Of a stretch of 64,000 nucleotides of DNA, positions 22,419-32,915 are shown in pieces. A model generated the notes under the pieces. That model saw nothing but the letters and a program-made list of their open reading frames with translations, was not told the origin of the DNA and did not search any database. This DNA is from Venturia oleaginea (Eukaryota; Ascomycota; Dothideomycetes; Venturiales; Venturiaceae). The translations under genes were made by a program, and so were the position numbers. The stretch's first letter is position 1. Every line of letters begins with the position of its first letter. The stretch covers positions 868,001 through 932,000 of the forward strand of contig JABMLP010000008.1 of the NCBI GenBank assembly GCA_013176395.1, written 5' to 3'.

Positions 22419-23180
22419 TTAGAATTCTCTGCTTGTCGACCTATCACGGTAGCAGGAGATTCCAGTCGAGTATGTATCGAGGCTCCGTTTTAGAGTGCGA
22501 CCTCGCGACACCATACGTCTACCACACACTTCCAAGCTATCCTCTGCAGCGGTAGTGTCGAGAACATCGCGCTGTCGTTTTCGTGGGCTTTGGCTTCGGG
22601 ATTTCGTTCCTCGTGAGACGCTGAATTGCCTGCATTGGTCTCCAGTGCTCTCGGTTCCTTTGGTCTCGCCATTCTCGCCGCGTACCATAAGCCTGCGCCC
22701 ATATCCTTGCTGCAGGAAATCCACCGCCAAGGTAAATACTGACCACGCGAACCGTGCAAAAAGGTACTCTACAGCGACTCCGGCGAGCGGTTGTAGTTGC
22801 ACATTGTGGTATAGATCCACTAGTTCTGAGGTGAAGCCAGGATATAGAACGTGTACCACGAAAGCGGAGATTTTGGGTACAAGGACCAGACGCTTCTGGT
22901 CGAAGATCTCATGTATGTCTGATTGGAGGAGTATCGCGTTAGGTGAATCGTCTATGGGTTCAGTTCCTAGTCCTTGCCGGTTTGTGTACTGAAACATGCC
23001 GTTTCGACTGAACCAGAGCTCTTCGCTCCGTGGTACAAGATGCGCCTGTTCCGTACCTTCGATATGGTTAGTGACACGACAGGAGATATCGCGTGCAACA
23101 AGGGCTTCAATAAGGCTGCCTTGCCGTGGGAGCTGCCGCTGTGTGGGCGGTTGGGAGAGGTCATGGACGCGCTTAGTAGC
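22419..23180 (-). pseudogene. HNH-nuclease-domain gene fragment, 5' end lost at the pogo insertion
   Basis: The open frame on the minus strand gives a fungal HNH-type module: CRVTN, then EQAHLVPRSE, WFSRNGM and NAILLQSDIHEIFD, followed by a long tail rich in Arg, Ser and Gly. HNH domains cut or nick DNA; in fungi this architecture is common and mostly uncharacterised. The first ATG in frame (22997) lies inside the domain, and the frame runs without a start right up to the end of the pogo transposon at 23183. On the far side of the transposon the frame meets a stop within a few codons. So the N-terminus is missing or hidden behind an intron. I call it a broken gene, with moderate certainty. 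Confidence 0.7.
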
Positions 23181-23182
23181 TA

Positions 23183-24346
23183 ACGTTACTCACAAGCGAG
23201 TGACTCATACAAGCGAGTGACGTATAGAATCTTACATCTCATCTTTGCAACACCATAAATGTGACGGGACGGCACGTGACCATTAAATCACGTGCCGTGA
23301 CTCGTGCACTTTCTACTTAGTCGGAGTTTCCTTACGAAACTCTTACCTCTCTACCTTAGATCCTAAGTGTAATTCGGTGACATGTTCTGAAGTGCCTTGT
23401 GCCTTCGTATGGATATGCCGTGCCGTCACACTGCCTCCACTTGTATTTTATTAGCTGTAGGCCGAAATACCAAGTTCTGCGCCTCAGTAATTGTAAGAGA
23501 GGGGTTTTCAGAGATCTGAGCTCTTCGTACCTGTCCTTTTCTCTTCCTCTTCTCGTTCATCGTCCGTAACTTCTCGTTCTCACTTGCAAGAAGAACAGCG
23601 CTGTGCATAGCTACGCGTATTGATCGCTTCAATAGCTGTAATCCACTCGCGATCGCCAGGTTGTAATTGAGGAGGTTTACCACGTCGATCTGACGAGGTA
23701 AAAACACGCGAAGTACCTGCAACTCCTATTGCAAAGCCAGTTTCGTCGAAGTTATAGATGTCCACATTTACGATGCCGTATTTCTGAATTGTATTGCATA
23801 CGAGTCGAAACCAGTTTTGAACAACGTCCGGATCTTCGCATTGAGCTCTTTGGTAGTCGTATTCACGTGTATACTTGGCTTGTAAGGTCGGTTGACGCTT
23901 GACAAAGTTGCGAGGCCAGTTGACACCGATTGAGCCTTCAGAACCGACGCGTTGCTGAAGCAATAATCTAGCTGCATCACGTAATGCAGAGATTGTAGGA
24001 GGATAACCACGTTCGTCGATTGAAATAATCCGCTGTAGAAGGGCTTCTTCTTCTGTGGGAGTAAGCTTATGATTATTTGCACGCGAATCTACGCGTGCAA
24101 CGCGTCCCTTGAGGCGGTGTTCGAGATTGCTTGGAGGTACATTATATGATAATGCAGCTTGACGAATGCTTGAAAATTGACCTTTCCGGTAGGCTTGAAG
24201 AGCGAGAAGTAATCGCCCTTCTTGTTGGGCTTTAGAAGTCATGATGTTGTAATGTAGAGCCTTGAAAAGAGGAGATGTAAGATTCTATGCGTCACTCGCT
24301 TGTATGCGTCACTCGCTTGTATGCGTCACTCGCTTGTGAGTAACGT
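23183..24346 (-). mobile_element. Internally deleted Fot/pogo-type DNA transposon
   Basis: 1164 bp bounded by inverted repeats starting ACGTTACTCACAAGCGAGTG and flanked by TA (23181-23182, 24347-24348), the target of Tc1/mariner/pogo elements. The left inverted repeat is 23183-23240 and the right is 24272-24346. Both contain copies of a 17-bp unit built on ACAAGCGAGTGACGCAT, two on the left and three on the right, which accounts for the length difference. Full-length Fot/pogo elements are about 1.8-2 kb, so roughly 0.7-0.8 kb of transposase is gone. It could move only with a transposase supplied elsewhere. Confidence 0.88.
23426..24242 (-). pseudogene. Pogo-family transposase with internal deletion
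   Basis: The N-terminal 210 codons are recognisable: a psq-type helix-turn-helix (IRQAALSYNVPPSNLEHRLKG), a CENP-B-type DNA-binding helix-turn-helix (LTPTEEEALLQRI through NWPRNFVKR) and the first catalytic block (DIYNFDETGFAIG, where the D in NFDE is the first acidic residue of the triad). The frame then jumps near 23600. A piece of the C-terminal tail follows in another frame (ENEKLRTMNEKRKRKG and LTITEAQNLV, a motif usual at the end of such proteins). The rest of the DDE/DDD domain is deleted, so it cannot be active. Confidence 0.85.
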
Positions 24347-24348
24347 TA

Positions 24349-24935
24349 AGTTACTGTACTAGCGCGTGATTCACTCATCCTGTTGAGTAACGGCAATTGA
24401 GGCCGGCACTTAACAGGGGGTTACATAGCCCGAGGATTGCATAGTTATATACTTGCATAGGGTCTCTGACCCAATAATACACATCTTTACACCCAATATT
24501 GAGATCCGCTACGTGACACATTTCAATACATCCATTGTTAAAAAGCGTGCTAGCGTATGAAATCAACAGTGCATCCCTGCCACGAAATCTTGGTTATTAT
24601 ACTTCGTCTTTGGAGCGACCTCGACATCGTAATGTATTTCATCGCGATGTATTTCATCGCATCTCCACAGACGACAAGTGACAATCACGAACGCGAAGCA
24701 GAAATGAGACCGAAGCACAAGTTCTGGAAAAGAGCATTTGTTTTAAATCCGCTGTCCGAGGCGGCCATCAGTAATCAAACATCAAGCGAGTGTATCTTTT
24801 GAGCCACCCAGTACTCTTAACGCATGTCCCCTCCTACTCCTCCGTTTGATCTTAATTCCCCCATTGGCTCCAAGCTATCATTTACTCTTAGCAGCTGCAT
24901 CTGACGTGTATAAACAACATACCTCTATGAGCATA
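24349..24935. other. Non-coding stretch after the pogo element
   Basis: No convincing gene. It has only one short AT-rich open frame without recognisable features and a repeated 9-bp word (atttcatcg) near 24630-24660. Confidence 0.4.
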
Positions 24936-25106
24936 TCACCCAGCAAGGCAATCAGAGCAAGGAACGCCCACTTTATTTGAATCCACATAGACTTCAGTAG
25001 GGATGTTGGTACACATACCGTCACACCCACCACTAGACTTCACAGTATATATTCTATTTAAATGGTCGCAAGTGTACGTGGTCGTTTTAACGTGACGCTG
25101 ACACAT
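24936..25106 (-). CDS. Small cysteine-rich protein, 56 aa, unrecognised
   Basis: ORF from ATG at 25106 to the stop at 24936. It starts MCQRHVKTTTYTCDH and has Cys also at CDGMC and CSDC. It resembles a loose class of short fungal proteins that begin with MC and have a TYTCxH block; I know no function. There is no signal peptide. It lies in gene-poor repeat-flanked DNA, so it may be a remnant. Confidence 0.4.
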   Translation of the reverse strand: MCQRHVKTTTYTCDHLNRIYTVKSSGGCDGMCTNIPTEVYVDSNKVGVPCSDCLAG

Positions 25107-25634
25107 GGTAGATGTTTCGAAGAAATATCGGCAATCGACCTGATATCTGAGATGTATGTAGTGGATTCTGCAATGATAGAACAGGTATAATGATTGTCTT
25201 AGAAATATGAAATGGATGCTTAGTTTATATAGGTTTCGTGCCAGCCGCGGGCGCGAAAGATTACTAGAGGAGAGCCGTAGATCGCTCCGCTTCCCAATAT
25301 TTCGAAGCAATGGCTTATGCATCAAGCAACCTCCAGCATTTGCAATTGGGCCATCAGCTCGTTTAACGAGCCTCGTTACCACAAATCTGGGAATCTTCAA
25401 TTCACGGATGGTACCTTATCCATGGGGAGGCAGCCAATCAAATACAAAACTTGCCGATCCATAAGAAGTGTGATCATCCTGGCGGCAAGAGAGACATAAA
25501 ATGTCAAGGCATATTAGAATATAATTAGATACCGGTCAGACGAGAACCAATAATCTGTTTCTAACCAAAGTTCATGCATGCGAGTGTCCCATCACGACGC
25601 TTAGCGCTGGGATTCCTGATAAGCCATGGTATCG
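25107..25634. other. Non-coding stretch
   Basis: No supported gene. Open frames here continue the small cysteine-rich ORF upstream without a better start. Confidence 0.35.
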
Positions 25635-25972
25635 TTATGCGGGCCATGATGTGATGTCCTGGTTAACATATCCTTGGAGGCTGCCGTATTTATGCAGTTG
25701 CAGTAAGCAGTTATAGCTGAAATCCAAAATTTGGGGATTCTGAAAAGTAACAAATGTATCTCCGTGTTGACTCTTTGTGCGGTTAATGTAGGACTCAGCG
25801 AGATCTGGTAAATCCGTAATCTTCTGGGAACTAGCTATTTCGATACAGCGAGGAGGACATTTGCTACCAGCAAAATGGTAAGACCTATCATGGTTCCTTG
25901 AATTTGGTCTCTTGCTTACCTTATTAGGTCCGTCTACACCAAGACTCACCGTTTCATTTGCAGTGCTCTCAT
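25635..25972 (-). CDS. Hypothetical small protein, 83 aa, two exons
   Basis: Exons 25972-25950 and 25863-25635 join in frame over a GTGAGT...TAG intron of 86 bp. The product starts MRALQMKRKCPPRC and contains FVTFQNPQILDFSYN. No domain, signal peptide or known family is seen. Support is only the open frame and plausible splice sites; it may be a decayed gene. Confidence 0.3.
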
Positions 25973-26761
25973 TTGCAGCGCGTTAATTCGTTCATTGGCA
26001 ATAAACCTAGGCTCCGTAATTGTAATAAATGGCAGTCGTGACAATTATGGAGCCTATCAACTACATGCAATGTCCTATCTCTAAGATGAACGTAGGGGGT
26101 TGATACCGACGGTTGAAGATGATATCTTGAGGAAGAAGATGAAGAAAGATAGGCAAGGATAAGAATAGATCATGAAGAGACATCTTACCCATAGTGACAA
26201 ACCCAATCCAAACCCAACCGCTCTTCCTTCCAGCCCCCATAGGTTCGAGGCTAGACGTATACATTGTTCCGGACTAACAACCAGAGATCTCAAACAAACA
26301 CTCCACCTTCCTCAAGGAGCTTAAGAAAGTACTCAGACTGATTCAGTTTATCGATTGGTAGGCCGGCTGGAGTGATGACAGCACAGGAAGGGAGGGAGGG
26401 TAGAGCAGAAACGAGCTTGAAGCTATGAGTTGTGAAGGGAGGAGAAGGAGAAGAGCTCCGGGCGCGGACCGAGGACGGCCAACTAATTATACGCAGCAGC
26501 GACATAGTCAATGTTGTGGTGAGGTGAAGAAGGAAAGAAGAGTCGTTTGAAAAGTTATTTACTTATTAATAGCGCGTTGCGGGACGCGCTCGGACCAACA
26601 ACGCACTGCTGCCTGGAATCAAACGTTCAGGAAAACTTACGATACTTAGTATATTAGATCCTAGAGTTATAAAATTCCCGATAATACTAGACCCTAGATT
26701 TTGATAAATAGCTACCGTAGACCCTTAATAGAGGATTTAGATACTAGGAATAGAGGGTGCC
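25973..26761. other. Low-coding region with one doubtful 71-codon ORF
   Basis: The only ORF of note runs from ATG 26505 to the stop at 26290 on the minus strand (71 aa). Its N-terminus is rich in Ser and Arg and resembles a mitochondrial presequence; the tail reads DKLNQSEYFLKLLEEGG. No family is recognised. 26600-26750 is AT-rich with short repeated words (tagaccct-like), as in decayed repeats. Confidence 0.3.
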
Positions 26762-27232
26762 CTATACTAACCATAGTATAGATAACACGGATAGCAAGTA
26801 GGGTGGAAGAGTGCTATAGGGTCGGTCTAAGGACAGGACGCTGTCTGAAAAGACACGAAAGGCTTTTATCACAGAGAGTTTGGTTTTTGTGATTGTCTGT
26901 TTATCCTCGATGCTTGGAATCTCATCCACGATGCTTGAAATCTCATCCACGATGTTTGGAATCTCATCCTCGGTAAACGGTGGAATAGAGCAATCGCCTG
27001 TATATGCGAATTGACAGAAGCGAATGAAATCGTCCTCGTCGACATCATCTAGAGTAGCTGATCTAGTTTGAGACTCGGCTACTCCATTGCTTACTAGAGC
27101 ACTCAGTGCTTTCGAATGCTCTGTGATCGCAGCTGAGTGCACGACCATAGCGTTCTGGTCCTTGCCCACCAACAAGGTGAAAAGATCAGACCTGGAAATC
27201 GAAAGAACCGTAGAATAGAAGTTGACGCACAT
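26762..27232 (-). CDS. Truncated BTB/POZ-domain protein
   Basis: The frame contains a fungal-type BTB domain: SDLFTLLVGKDQ, VVHSAAITEHSKALSAL and DVDEDDFIRFCQFAYTG, which mediates dimerisation or Cullin-3 binding in the family. After the domain there is only an acidic segment made of three near-identical 21-bp repeats (26919-26975, peptide DEIPxI/VDEISSIV) and a short tail. Usual fungal members are 250-350 aa. An acceptor-like site ...TTTCCAG just before the domain suggests an upstream exon I could not place, so the start at 27232 is provisional. Partial gene or pseudogene. Confidence 0.55.
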   Translation of the reverse strand: MCVNFYSTVLSISRSDLFTLLVGKDQNAMVVHSAAITEHSKALSALVSNGVAESQTRSATLDDVDEDDFIRFCQFAYTGDCSIPPFTEDEIPNIVDEISSIVDEIPSIEDKQTITKTKLSVIKAFRVFSDSVLSLDRPYSTLPPYLLSVLSILWLV

Positions 27233-27516
27233 CCCAGAAGGCACAAAGTTGTACTGGTCAGAAAAGAGGAAGGTTCTCAGGCACGAGACATCCCAATTCT
27301 ATGCAAAGTGGCATGCCATGAATACGACTGAGCTGCCTGCGAGACGAAATCAGTCTTCTCTTATTCCCGACTCAGTTGAGTTTTAGGGGGCCTTGCGGCG
27401 CCCAGAATGCTCGCTGAGCTCTATATCGGGTCTCTGGGGAGAGAGTTCAAGGGGTATGAAAACAGAACTCACAATAAAATACGAATGACCTCTCCATGTA
27501 TTCCCACCCACCTCGT

Positions 27517-29921
27517 CTAATTATCCTTGAATCCCCCAACAGCACACTTCTGACCACCCCATCTCCGTCCCGCAGCAGCCTCCCAAATCTCCCTAATATC
27601 CCTAACCATACCCTCCGTATAAAACATCCTACAATCCGCCTCCACCCTCCTCATCTGCCCACTAACTCCATGCCCCCGCCTAACATCCTCCTCAAACATC
27701 AAATCCCCAACATTAACCGCAGCGAGCGAACTCCTCTGCATAGGCAACACATCATACTCATCCAAAACCTTCTTCTCCGCCACACTCGCAAAATCATAAT
27801 ATCTCGATGTAGAATCATAAACTTCTTGAAAAGACGAAGCTCGCATACTTCGTGCGCCGCCTAGACTCTGGGTTGTGTTGAGGTGAGGGCGGCCGCCGAA
27901 GACGATGGATTGGACCCCGAGGGAAATGAAGGATTTGGATATTGTCACGCAGGCCGAGGAGCAGGTTCCGTCTGTTAGGAGGAGGATAGAGGGGGCGGCG
28001 AAAGGTTGGGTGTAGTTGGTTCGCGAATCGTAGCCGGTTATCTCTATGCCCTCACTCCAGTAGGTGCCGTTTGGTCCTAGATAGGGCAAGTTGTAGTCGA
28101 GACGTTTGATGGAGGTATACTTGTCGTTCTTGTAAGGTGTGCCGTTCAGCATGGATTTCAGGTCAGAGAAATGTTTGATTTGTTCATTTAGCTCGTAGCG
28201 ATAGTTGAAGGGTTGTCTGTAAAGGTCGATGTCTCTTTGCGTCGACGTCTTGTTCAAATCTGCTACTAGAGTTTTGTTCGAAGCAATGTTCGCGATAAGG
28301 TCGAAGGCATCGGCACGTCTAATGCGATGGAAGTCCTGGACTGGGATTTTTGGGAAAAATTGTCCGTACAGGTCGATAGCGGAAAGTGTATAGCCGCCTG
28401 TATTGCTGGTGAAGTCGATAATGATCTTTGTTTTCCCATCGGCTCGAGCTTTGGAAATGAAATTTTCGGCAACAGACTGGAATTCCTTTTGAGAATTGGG
28501 AACGAATGAGCTGATGACAAGTACTGCTATGTCCGAGGCCGAAGAACTGGCGAGATAGTATCCGTGTATTGTGCCATCCGAAGCATGTAAGACAGGCTTG
28601 GGATATCCTGGAACAGCGGTGGGAGCTGCAGGTGCCTGGGAAATTGTTGCGTTGGAAGGTGTTGTGATAGCAGAGGTCGTGTTAGACTCGCGACAAAATT
28701 TGTCGTAGAAGCTCTTTCCGTCAACAACGCCCTCAAAGCTCTTCGTGACAACAGCGCGATTGTCTAGCACCAGCGAGGTTCCATTTTCAAACAGCAGCGA
28801 TGTGTTGGAACCAGGATATATGTAACCCCTCGCGGCGACGTCCCCGATCCCAAGCCCTTGAAAGTCACCAAACATTTCGAATGCAAGCCCGGCGTGAGCG
28901 AATAGCAGCGCGTTGTAGCAGGCATCGCGATCTGCGAATTGGCAGTATTCTTTGTGAAGACCGTCGAGATATGTTGTGGCTTCTACGCCGTTGATACGGG
29001 ATACAGCTGAGCGTGATGTATTGGCCGTGACTTCGTCTGGTATAATATTAGCCCTACTGTGCTATTTTCCACCTCGGCCTTGCATGAGCAAATCGCTCGA
29101 AAGGGGAAGTAAATATGTAGAGCTTCAAACATCATTCCAACGAAACAGCACACCGAGAGGCACTTACCATACAAATAAATCTTCGGCACCTCAACCCCGT
29201 CCCTACTTATACTCACAATTGCCAGTCGCCTGTCCTTCTCAAACGCGATTACATTGGTCAACAAATCTGGCCAGAAATAAAGATGTCCATCATATCCTTT
29301 TCCCACAGTTTGGAAGAGGTCGAGCTGAAACTGGTACTCGTTCTTGTAAAATTCATTTTCCAACTTTGTCTTGATATTCTGGATGCTAGCAATCAAATCG
29401 ATTGGCTGCATGGGATAGTCCGCAGGTGGTACTTTAAGATCGGCGAGACCTGTGGGAAGGATGTAAGCTCTGTGCGATGGAACATGAGGACAGTAACTCA
29501 CTGCTGTGCCATCCAAGATACGGCACGATCTGATTTACGAGGGCGATTGCTTCTTTTTTGTACAACGGCACAGAGTTAAGACAGTCATATCCCAGTTGAG
29601 CACCCACTCTGGGCGATGGTGTAACTAGCACGGATGATTAGTTCTCTTAAGATAGTTATTAGTAAGAGTTTCCCGAGCCCAATTTTGTCTTCAATTGTGC
29701 TTTAGGTTCGAACCACATTGTTATTAGAGGCTACCAGCGAGCACTTTCCAACTTGCTTTTAAGAGACCATACGACTGACCAGTAGCAGTATTAGCACCGA
29801 TTTTCGACAGTATAGAGCTGATCTGGGCGCATGGACTTGAAGAAACTGGATCAGCTTCTTTCACTTGAGATACAACACCAAGCGTGAAGGAGAAGAAGAA
29901 CAACGTAGTAACACGATGCAT
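27517..29921 (-). CDS. Secreted S41-type (CPAF-like) serine protease
   Basis: Four exons fit: 29921-29780, 29624-29502, 29449-29173 and 29053-27517, for 692 aa. The N-terminus has a signal peptide (hydrophobic LFFFSFTLGVVS after MHRVTT). The body matches the fungal family related to the chlamydial protease CPAF: YDGHLYFWPD, VEVPKIYLANIIPDE, IIIDFTSNTGGYTLSAIDL and the nucleophile region LLTDGTCSSACVTISK, whose SSAC serine is the likely catalytic one. Many N-glycosylation sites (Asn-x-Ser/Thr) agree with secretion. For intron 3 only the donor GTATGG keeps frame; the more standard GTAAGT 6 nt later does not. Probably an extracellular or cell-wall hydrolase. Substrate unknown. Confidence 0.88.
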
Positions 29922-30050
29922 GATGAGAATATGAGACAGATCGTAACGACGGGCCAAGAAAGGAGAGGTGCAGTCTAAGAGAAAAGCTTTGTCCCGGAAT
30001 CGGAAAGCAGTCCGGTTTTTGCGTTGGCGGGCGAGATGAGTCTTTTCCAT

Positions 30051-30380
30051 TCATCTTGGTGGTTTGGTACCTTCAGGGGCTCGGCGCCAAGAATACCCGG
30101 CAAATACGATGTATCTGGCATTCTCGCTTCCAGTATCTTTAGCAGGATATGCCCCAGTCCAAGTAACAAATAATCGCATGGAGAAGACTTTAGGTCCTTG
30201 CTCTTGTGGCCAATTGACCGCATTCCAAGCTCTTTTCTGTTCCAAACTCGAAATGACACCGTACCAGCTGTATTTTGGCTATTTGGAGGTTTTATATGCT
30301 CCAAATGGGGCAGGGGATGGGGAAATATACGGTGTTGGAAAGACAGTTGCAGTGATTGGATCGAAGTCGTGAAGAACCAT
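30051..30380 (-). pseudogene. Unrecognised ORF interrupted by one TAG
   Basis: From ATG 30380 the minus-strand frame reads 33 codons to a TAG at 30281-30279, then continues 76 codons to 30051 with protein-like composition (SWYGVISSLEQKRAWNAVNW, LFVTWTGAYPAKDTG, RYIVFAGYSWR). An undetected intron across the TAG is possible but no good donor is seen. Family not recognised. Confidence 0.35.
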
Positions 30381-30750
30381 GGCTTTCTACGAATACTCCT
30401 GCTGTTCACAAGGTCTTGATGGAGAGGGTTCTGATGCGAAGATAGAAGGTACTGTCAAGTCCTGAGCGGTCGATGCCCACCTACTAAGACTGCCTACAGA
30501 ACCTGATAGTGGTGCGATGATTGCCGTGGTAAAGCGTGTCCAGTAGAGCACGAAGCCAAACATGTTGGAGACGAGAAGATAGAACTGCGACGACGCAAAC
30601 GCAGAACGGCGTATATCACGGAAAGCCCCACTATATCTTCAGCCTCGGCGGCGTCATCATTGGGGAATCATCACAAGGCAACAAACAATAACATCAACCA
30701 TGGATTGAAGCCATCCTCCTCCTCGACCTCCAGGTAGCCCCAAAAGCACA
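30381..30750. promoter_or_regulatory. Upstream region of the RRT8-like gene
   Basis: No gene is seen. It presumably contains the promoter of the plus-strand gene starting at 30751. The last 100 bp are C- and A-rich. Confidence 0.4.
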
Positions 30751-31691
30751 ATGCCAAACCAGTCAGCCTCTACCGCCTTCTCACGTCTCTACGACGCCCT
30801 CACTCATGGACCTGGACTCTACCCTCTCAAGGTAAACATCCATCACAACTACCCTAGCAATACTGACTCCATCCCCAGGGCGTAGTCTACTTCCTCGCCC
30901 ACCCCTTCCTCTACCCGCTCCTCCGCGCCAAACTCCTGCCATGCGCCCTCCTCTCAATATTCGTCCTAACAAACCTCTTCATCTTCACCTACCTCCCCCA
31001 AGTAGCCTTCCTCGCAATCTGGCAAGGCCGATCCGCCTGGTTCAACGGTACAATCCTCGTTCTTGGAGAAGGCGCCGCAATAGTCGGATTGCTATTTGAA
31101 GCCTTCTTTGTCGACGAAACACAAGTCGACACCTTCGATTCTGTTCTTTTGAACAAAGGATATGAGGATTTGATTGCGGGAAATAGGCCAGTGAATCCTG
31201 ATGAGGAGGGACAGTTGGACGCGTTGAGGAGGCTGGGAAAGCCGGTTAGGAAGGCTCAATATGCACCCTTCTCCTTCAGACAGATCCTGGAGTTCGTGGT
31301 GTTTTTACCGCTGAACTTTGTGCCCTTTATTGGTGTCCCTTTATTTTTGGCTTTGACGGGTTACAGAGCTGGTCCGTTATTGATGTGGAGATATTTTGCG
31401 TTGAGAGGATTCACCAAGAAGGAGAGGAATGCTTATATCAAGAGGAGGAAATGGAGCTACGCTTGGTATGTTTATTAGATAATTCGGCGTGCATGATCAT
31501 GTTGCTAACTTTGGTCCAGGTTCGGAACGATTCACTTGGTCCTCCAACTGATTCCAGTCCTAAATATGTTCTTCCTCATCACTACAGCGGCTGGCTCAGG
31601 CCTCTACGCCGCAGACGAAGAAACCCGCCGCCTTCGGGAAATCGAAGCACAACAGCAACTAGAAGGCCAGTATACAGACGATCCATTATAG
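30751..31691 (+). CDS. RRT8/outer-spore-wall-type multi-pass membrane protein
   Basis: Three exons, 30751-30831, 30879-31465 and 31520-31691, give 279 aa. At least four hydrophobic segments are visible: one around VVYFLAHPFLYPLL, one at LLSIFVLTNLFIFTYLPQVAFLAIW, one at GTILVLGEGAAIVGLLF and a pair around LEFVVFLPLNFVPFIGVPLFLALTG. The GY(R)xGPLLMWRYF and FTKKERNAYIKRRKW pattern matches the fungal EI24/RRT8-like family, linked in yeast to lipid droplets and spore-wall formation. The C-terminal tail is charged and cytosolic-looking. It converges on the glutathione transferase gene with only 35 bp between stops. Function in a mould is inferred from yeast. Confidence 0.8.
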
Positions 31692-31726
31692 TCATGCAAG
31701 ATCACCTTGACGGTGAAGGATTTGAT

Positions 31727-32503
31727 CTACTTATGCTTCTCTTGGTCCTCATCCTGTCCTTGCATAACCCAATTACTGTGATACTTAGCATACTCCTCCT
31801 CCCCTTCCTTTGTCCTCATCTTTTCCTTCATCTCAAACTTGTCCGGCACATCCAACCCCCTCTTCACCGCCTCCCTCCCATTAATAACATCCAGCCACCT
31901 CTTCAGACTCGGAAAACTCTCCAACTCAACCCCAGCCCACTCCGCCCAATTTACCCAGCAAAAACAATTCAAATCGACAAACGAATACTTGCCACCCACA
32001 ATCCACAACTTTCCCCTCTCCTTCTCCTGCTGCACAAGCCTATCATCCAACACTTGATAAAGCCGTTTCGTCTCCGTTTGATACCGATCAACCCCATATT
32101 GTATCTTCTCAGGCGCATACCTATAAAAATGATTCGCCTGTCCCTGCATCGGTCCCAATCCACTCTGCATCCACGTGTGCCAACTCATGGCTTCCCAGTA
32201 CTCCTCATCTGCCCGATCAAAACTAATCTTCCTCTCGTTATCGTATTTTTCCGTCAAATACAGCATCAAAGCTCCAGATTCAAAGACTCGAATAGGACGG
32301 ATAGGTGTGTTGTCTACGATGGCTGGAATGCGGCCGTTTGGATTGATCTTTTCTGTGAACCATGTTGCTTTTTGTTCGTTTTTGGAGAGGCTGATGGCGT
32401 GGACGGTGTATTCGAGGCCTAGTTCTTCGAGGAGGATGCTGGCTTTTTGGCCGTTGGGGGTGCCGGAGGTGTAGAGGTCTATTTTTGTTTGAGGGGCTGA
32501 CAT
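31727..32503 (-). CDS. Glutathione S-transferase, Ure2p-like
   Basis: Single exon, 258 aa. The N-terminal thioredoxin fold has SGTPNGQKASILLEELGLEY, the cis-proline region GRIPAIVDNT and the gamma-glutamyl-binding ESGALMLYL. The C-terminal helical domain has QSGLGPMQGQANHF and the N-capping region YSFVDLNCFCWVNWAEWAG. These mark the fungal Ure2p/YfcG type, cytosolic enzymes acting in oxidative stress and detoxification, often with disulfide reductase activity. The first ATG directly precedes the conserved start. Confidence 0.93.
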   Translation of the reverse strand: MSAPQTKIDLYTSGTPNGQKASILLEELGLEYTVHAISLSKNEQKATWFTEKINPNGRIPAIVDNTPIRPIRVFESGALMLYLTEKYDNERKISFDRADEEYWEAMSWHTWMQSGLGPMQGQANHFYRYAPEKIQYGVDRYQTETKRLYQVLDDRLVQQEKERGKLWIVGGKYSFVDLNCFCWVNWAEWAGVELESFPSLKRWLDVINGREAVKRGLDVPDKFEMKEKMRTKEGEEEYAKYHSNWVMQGQDEDQEKHK

Positions 32504-32915
32504 TGTGGATGGACAACGGGGTTATGGGGAGGTAAGAAAAAAAAAACACACGTGGAGAAAATTGTTGAATATAAACTATGATGTTTTGGTTATCTATGTG
32601 TATGTATGCATGACGTGAAAGCATGTGATGTCATTACACTCTCGCTTTAACTCACTACGGGTCATCTTTGGTGATAGATGACATCAAGTCGATTAGCAAT
32701 CTTGCATTATCAAACAACCCTCCGATCAGTCCGATGGAAAAAGGAGCTTCAGAGATAGTACCTAGACATGTTCCTGGTAAAACGATAATCCTCAAACAAA
32801 ACCGGCTATAGTTCTTTTTACCCATACTCCACGCCAGGTGATTCCTTCACCCAACTTACCAGACCGAAAACATCAAATTATTACTAACACACGTTCATCC
32901 ACACCCAAACCACAT
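32504..32915. other. Intergenic region between GST promoter and TAF12 3' end
   Basis: 412 bp with no gene. It should hold the GST promoter and the TAF12 terminator; an A9 run lies at about 32539-32547. Confidence 0.45.

Noticed and set aside
23183..24346. CRISPR-like direct repeats (CGCTTGTATGCGTCACT units)
   Set aside because: Only two or three copies without spacers, in inverted orientation at the two ends of a transposon: they are terminal repeat subunits.
29700..29720. GGTTCGAACC resembling a tRNA T-loop
   Set aside because: Lies inside an intron of the protease gene, and neighbouring bases do not pair as a T-stem.
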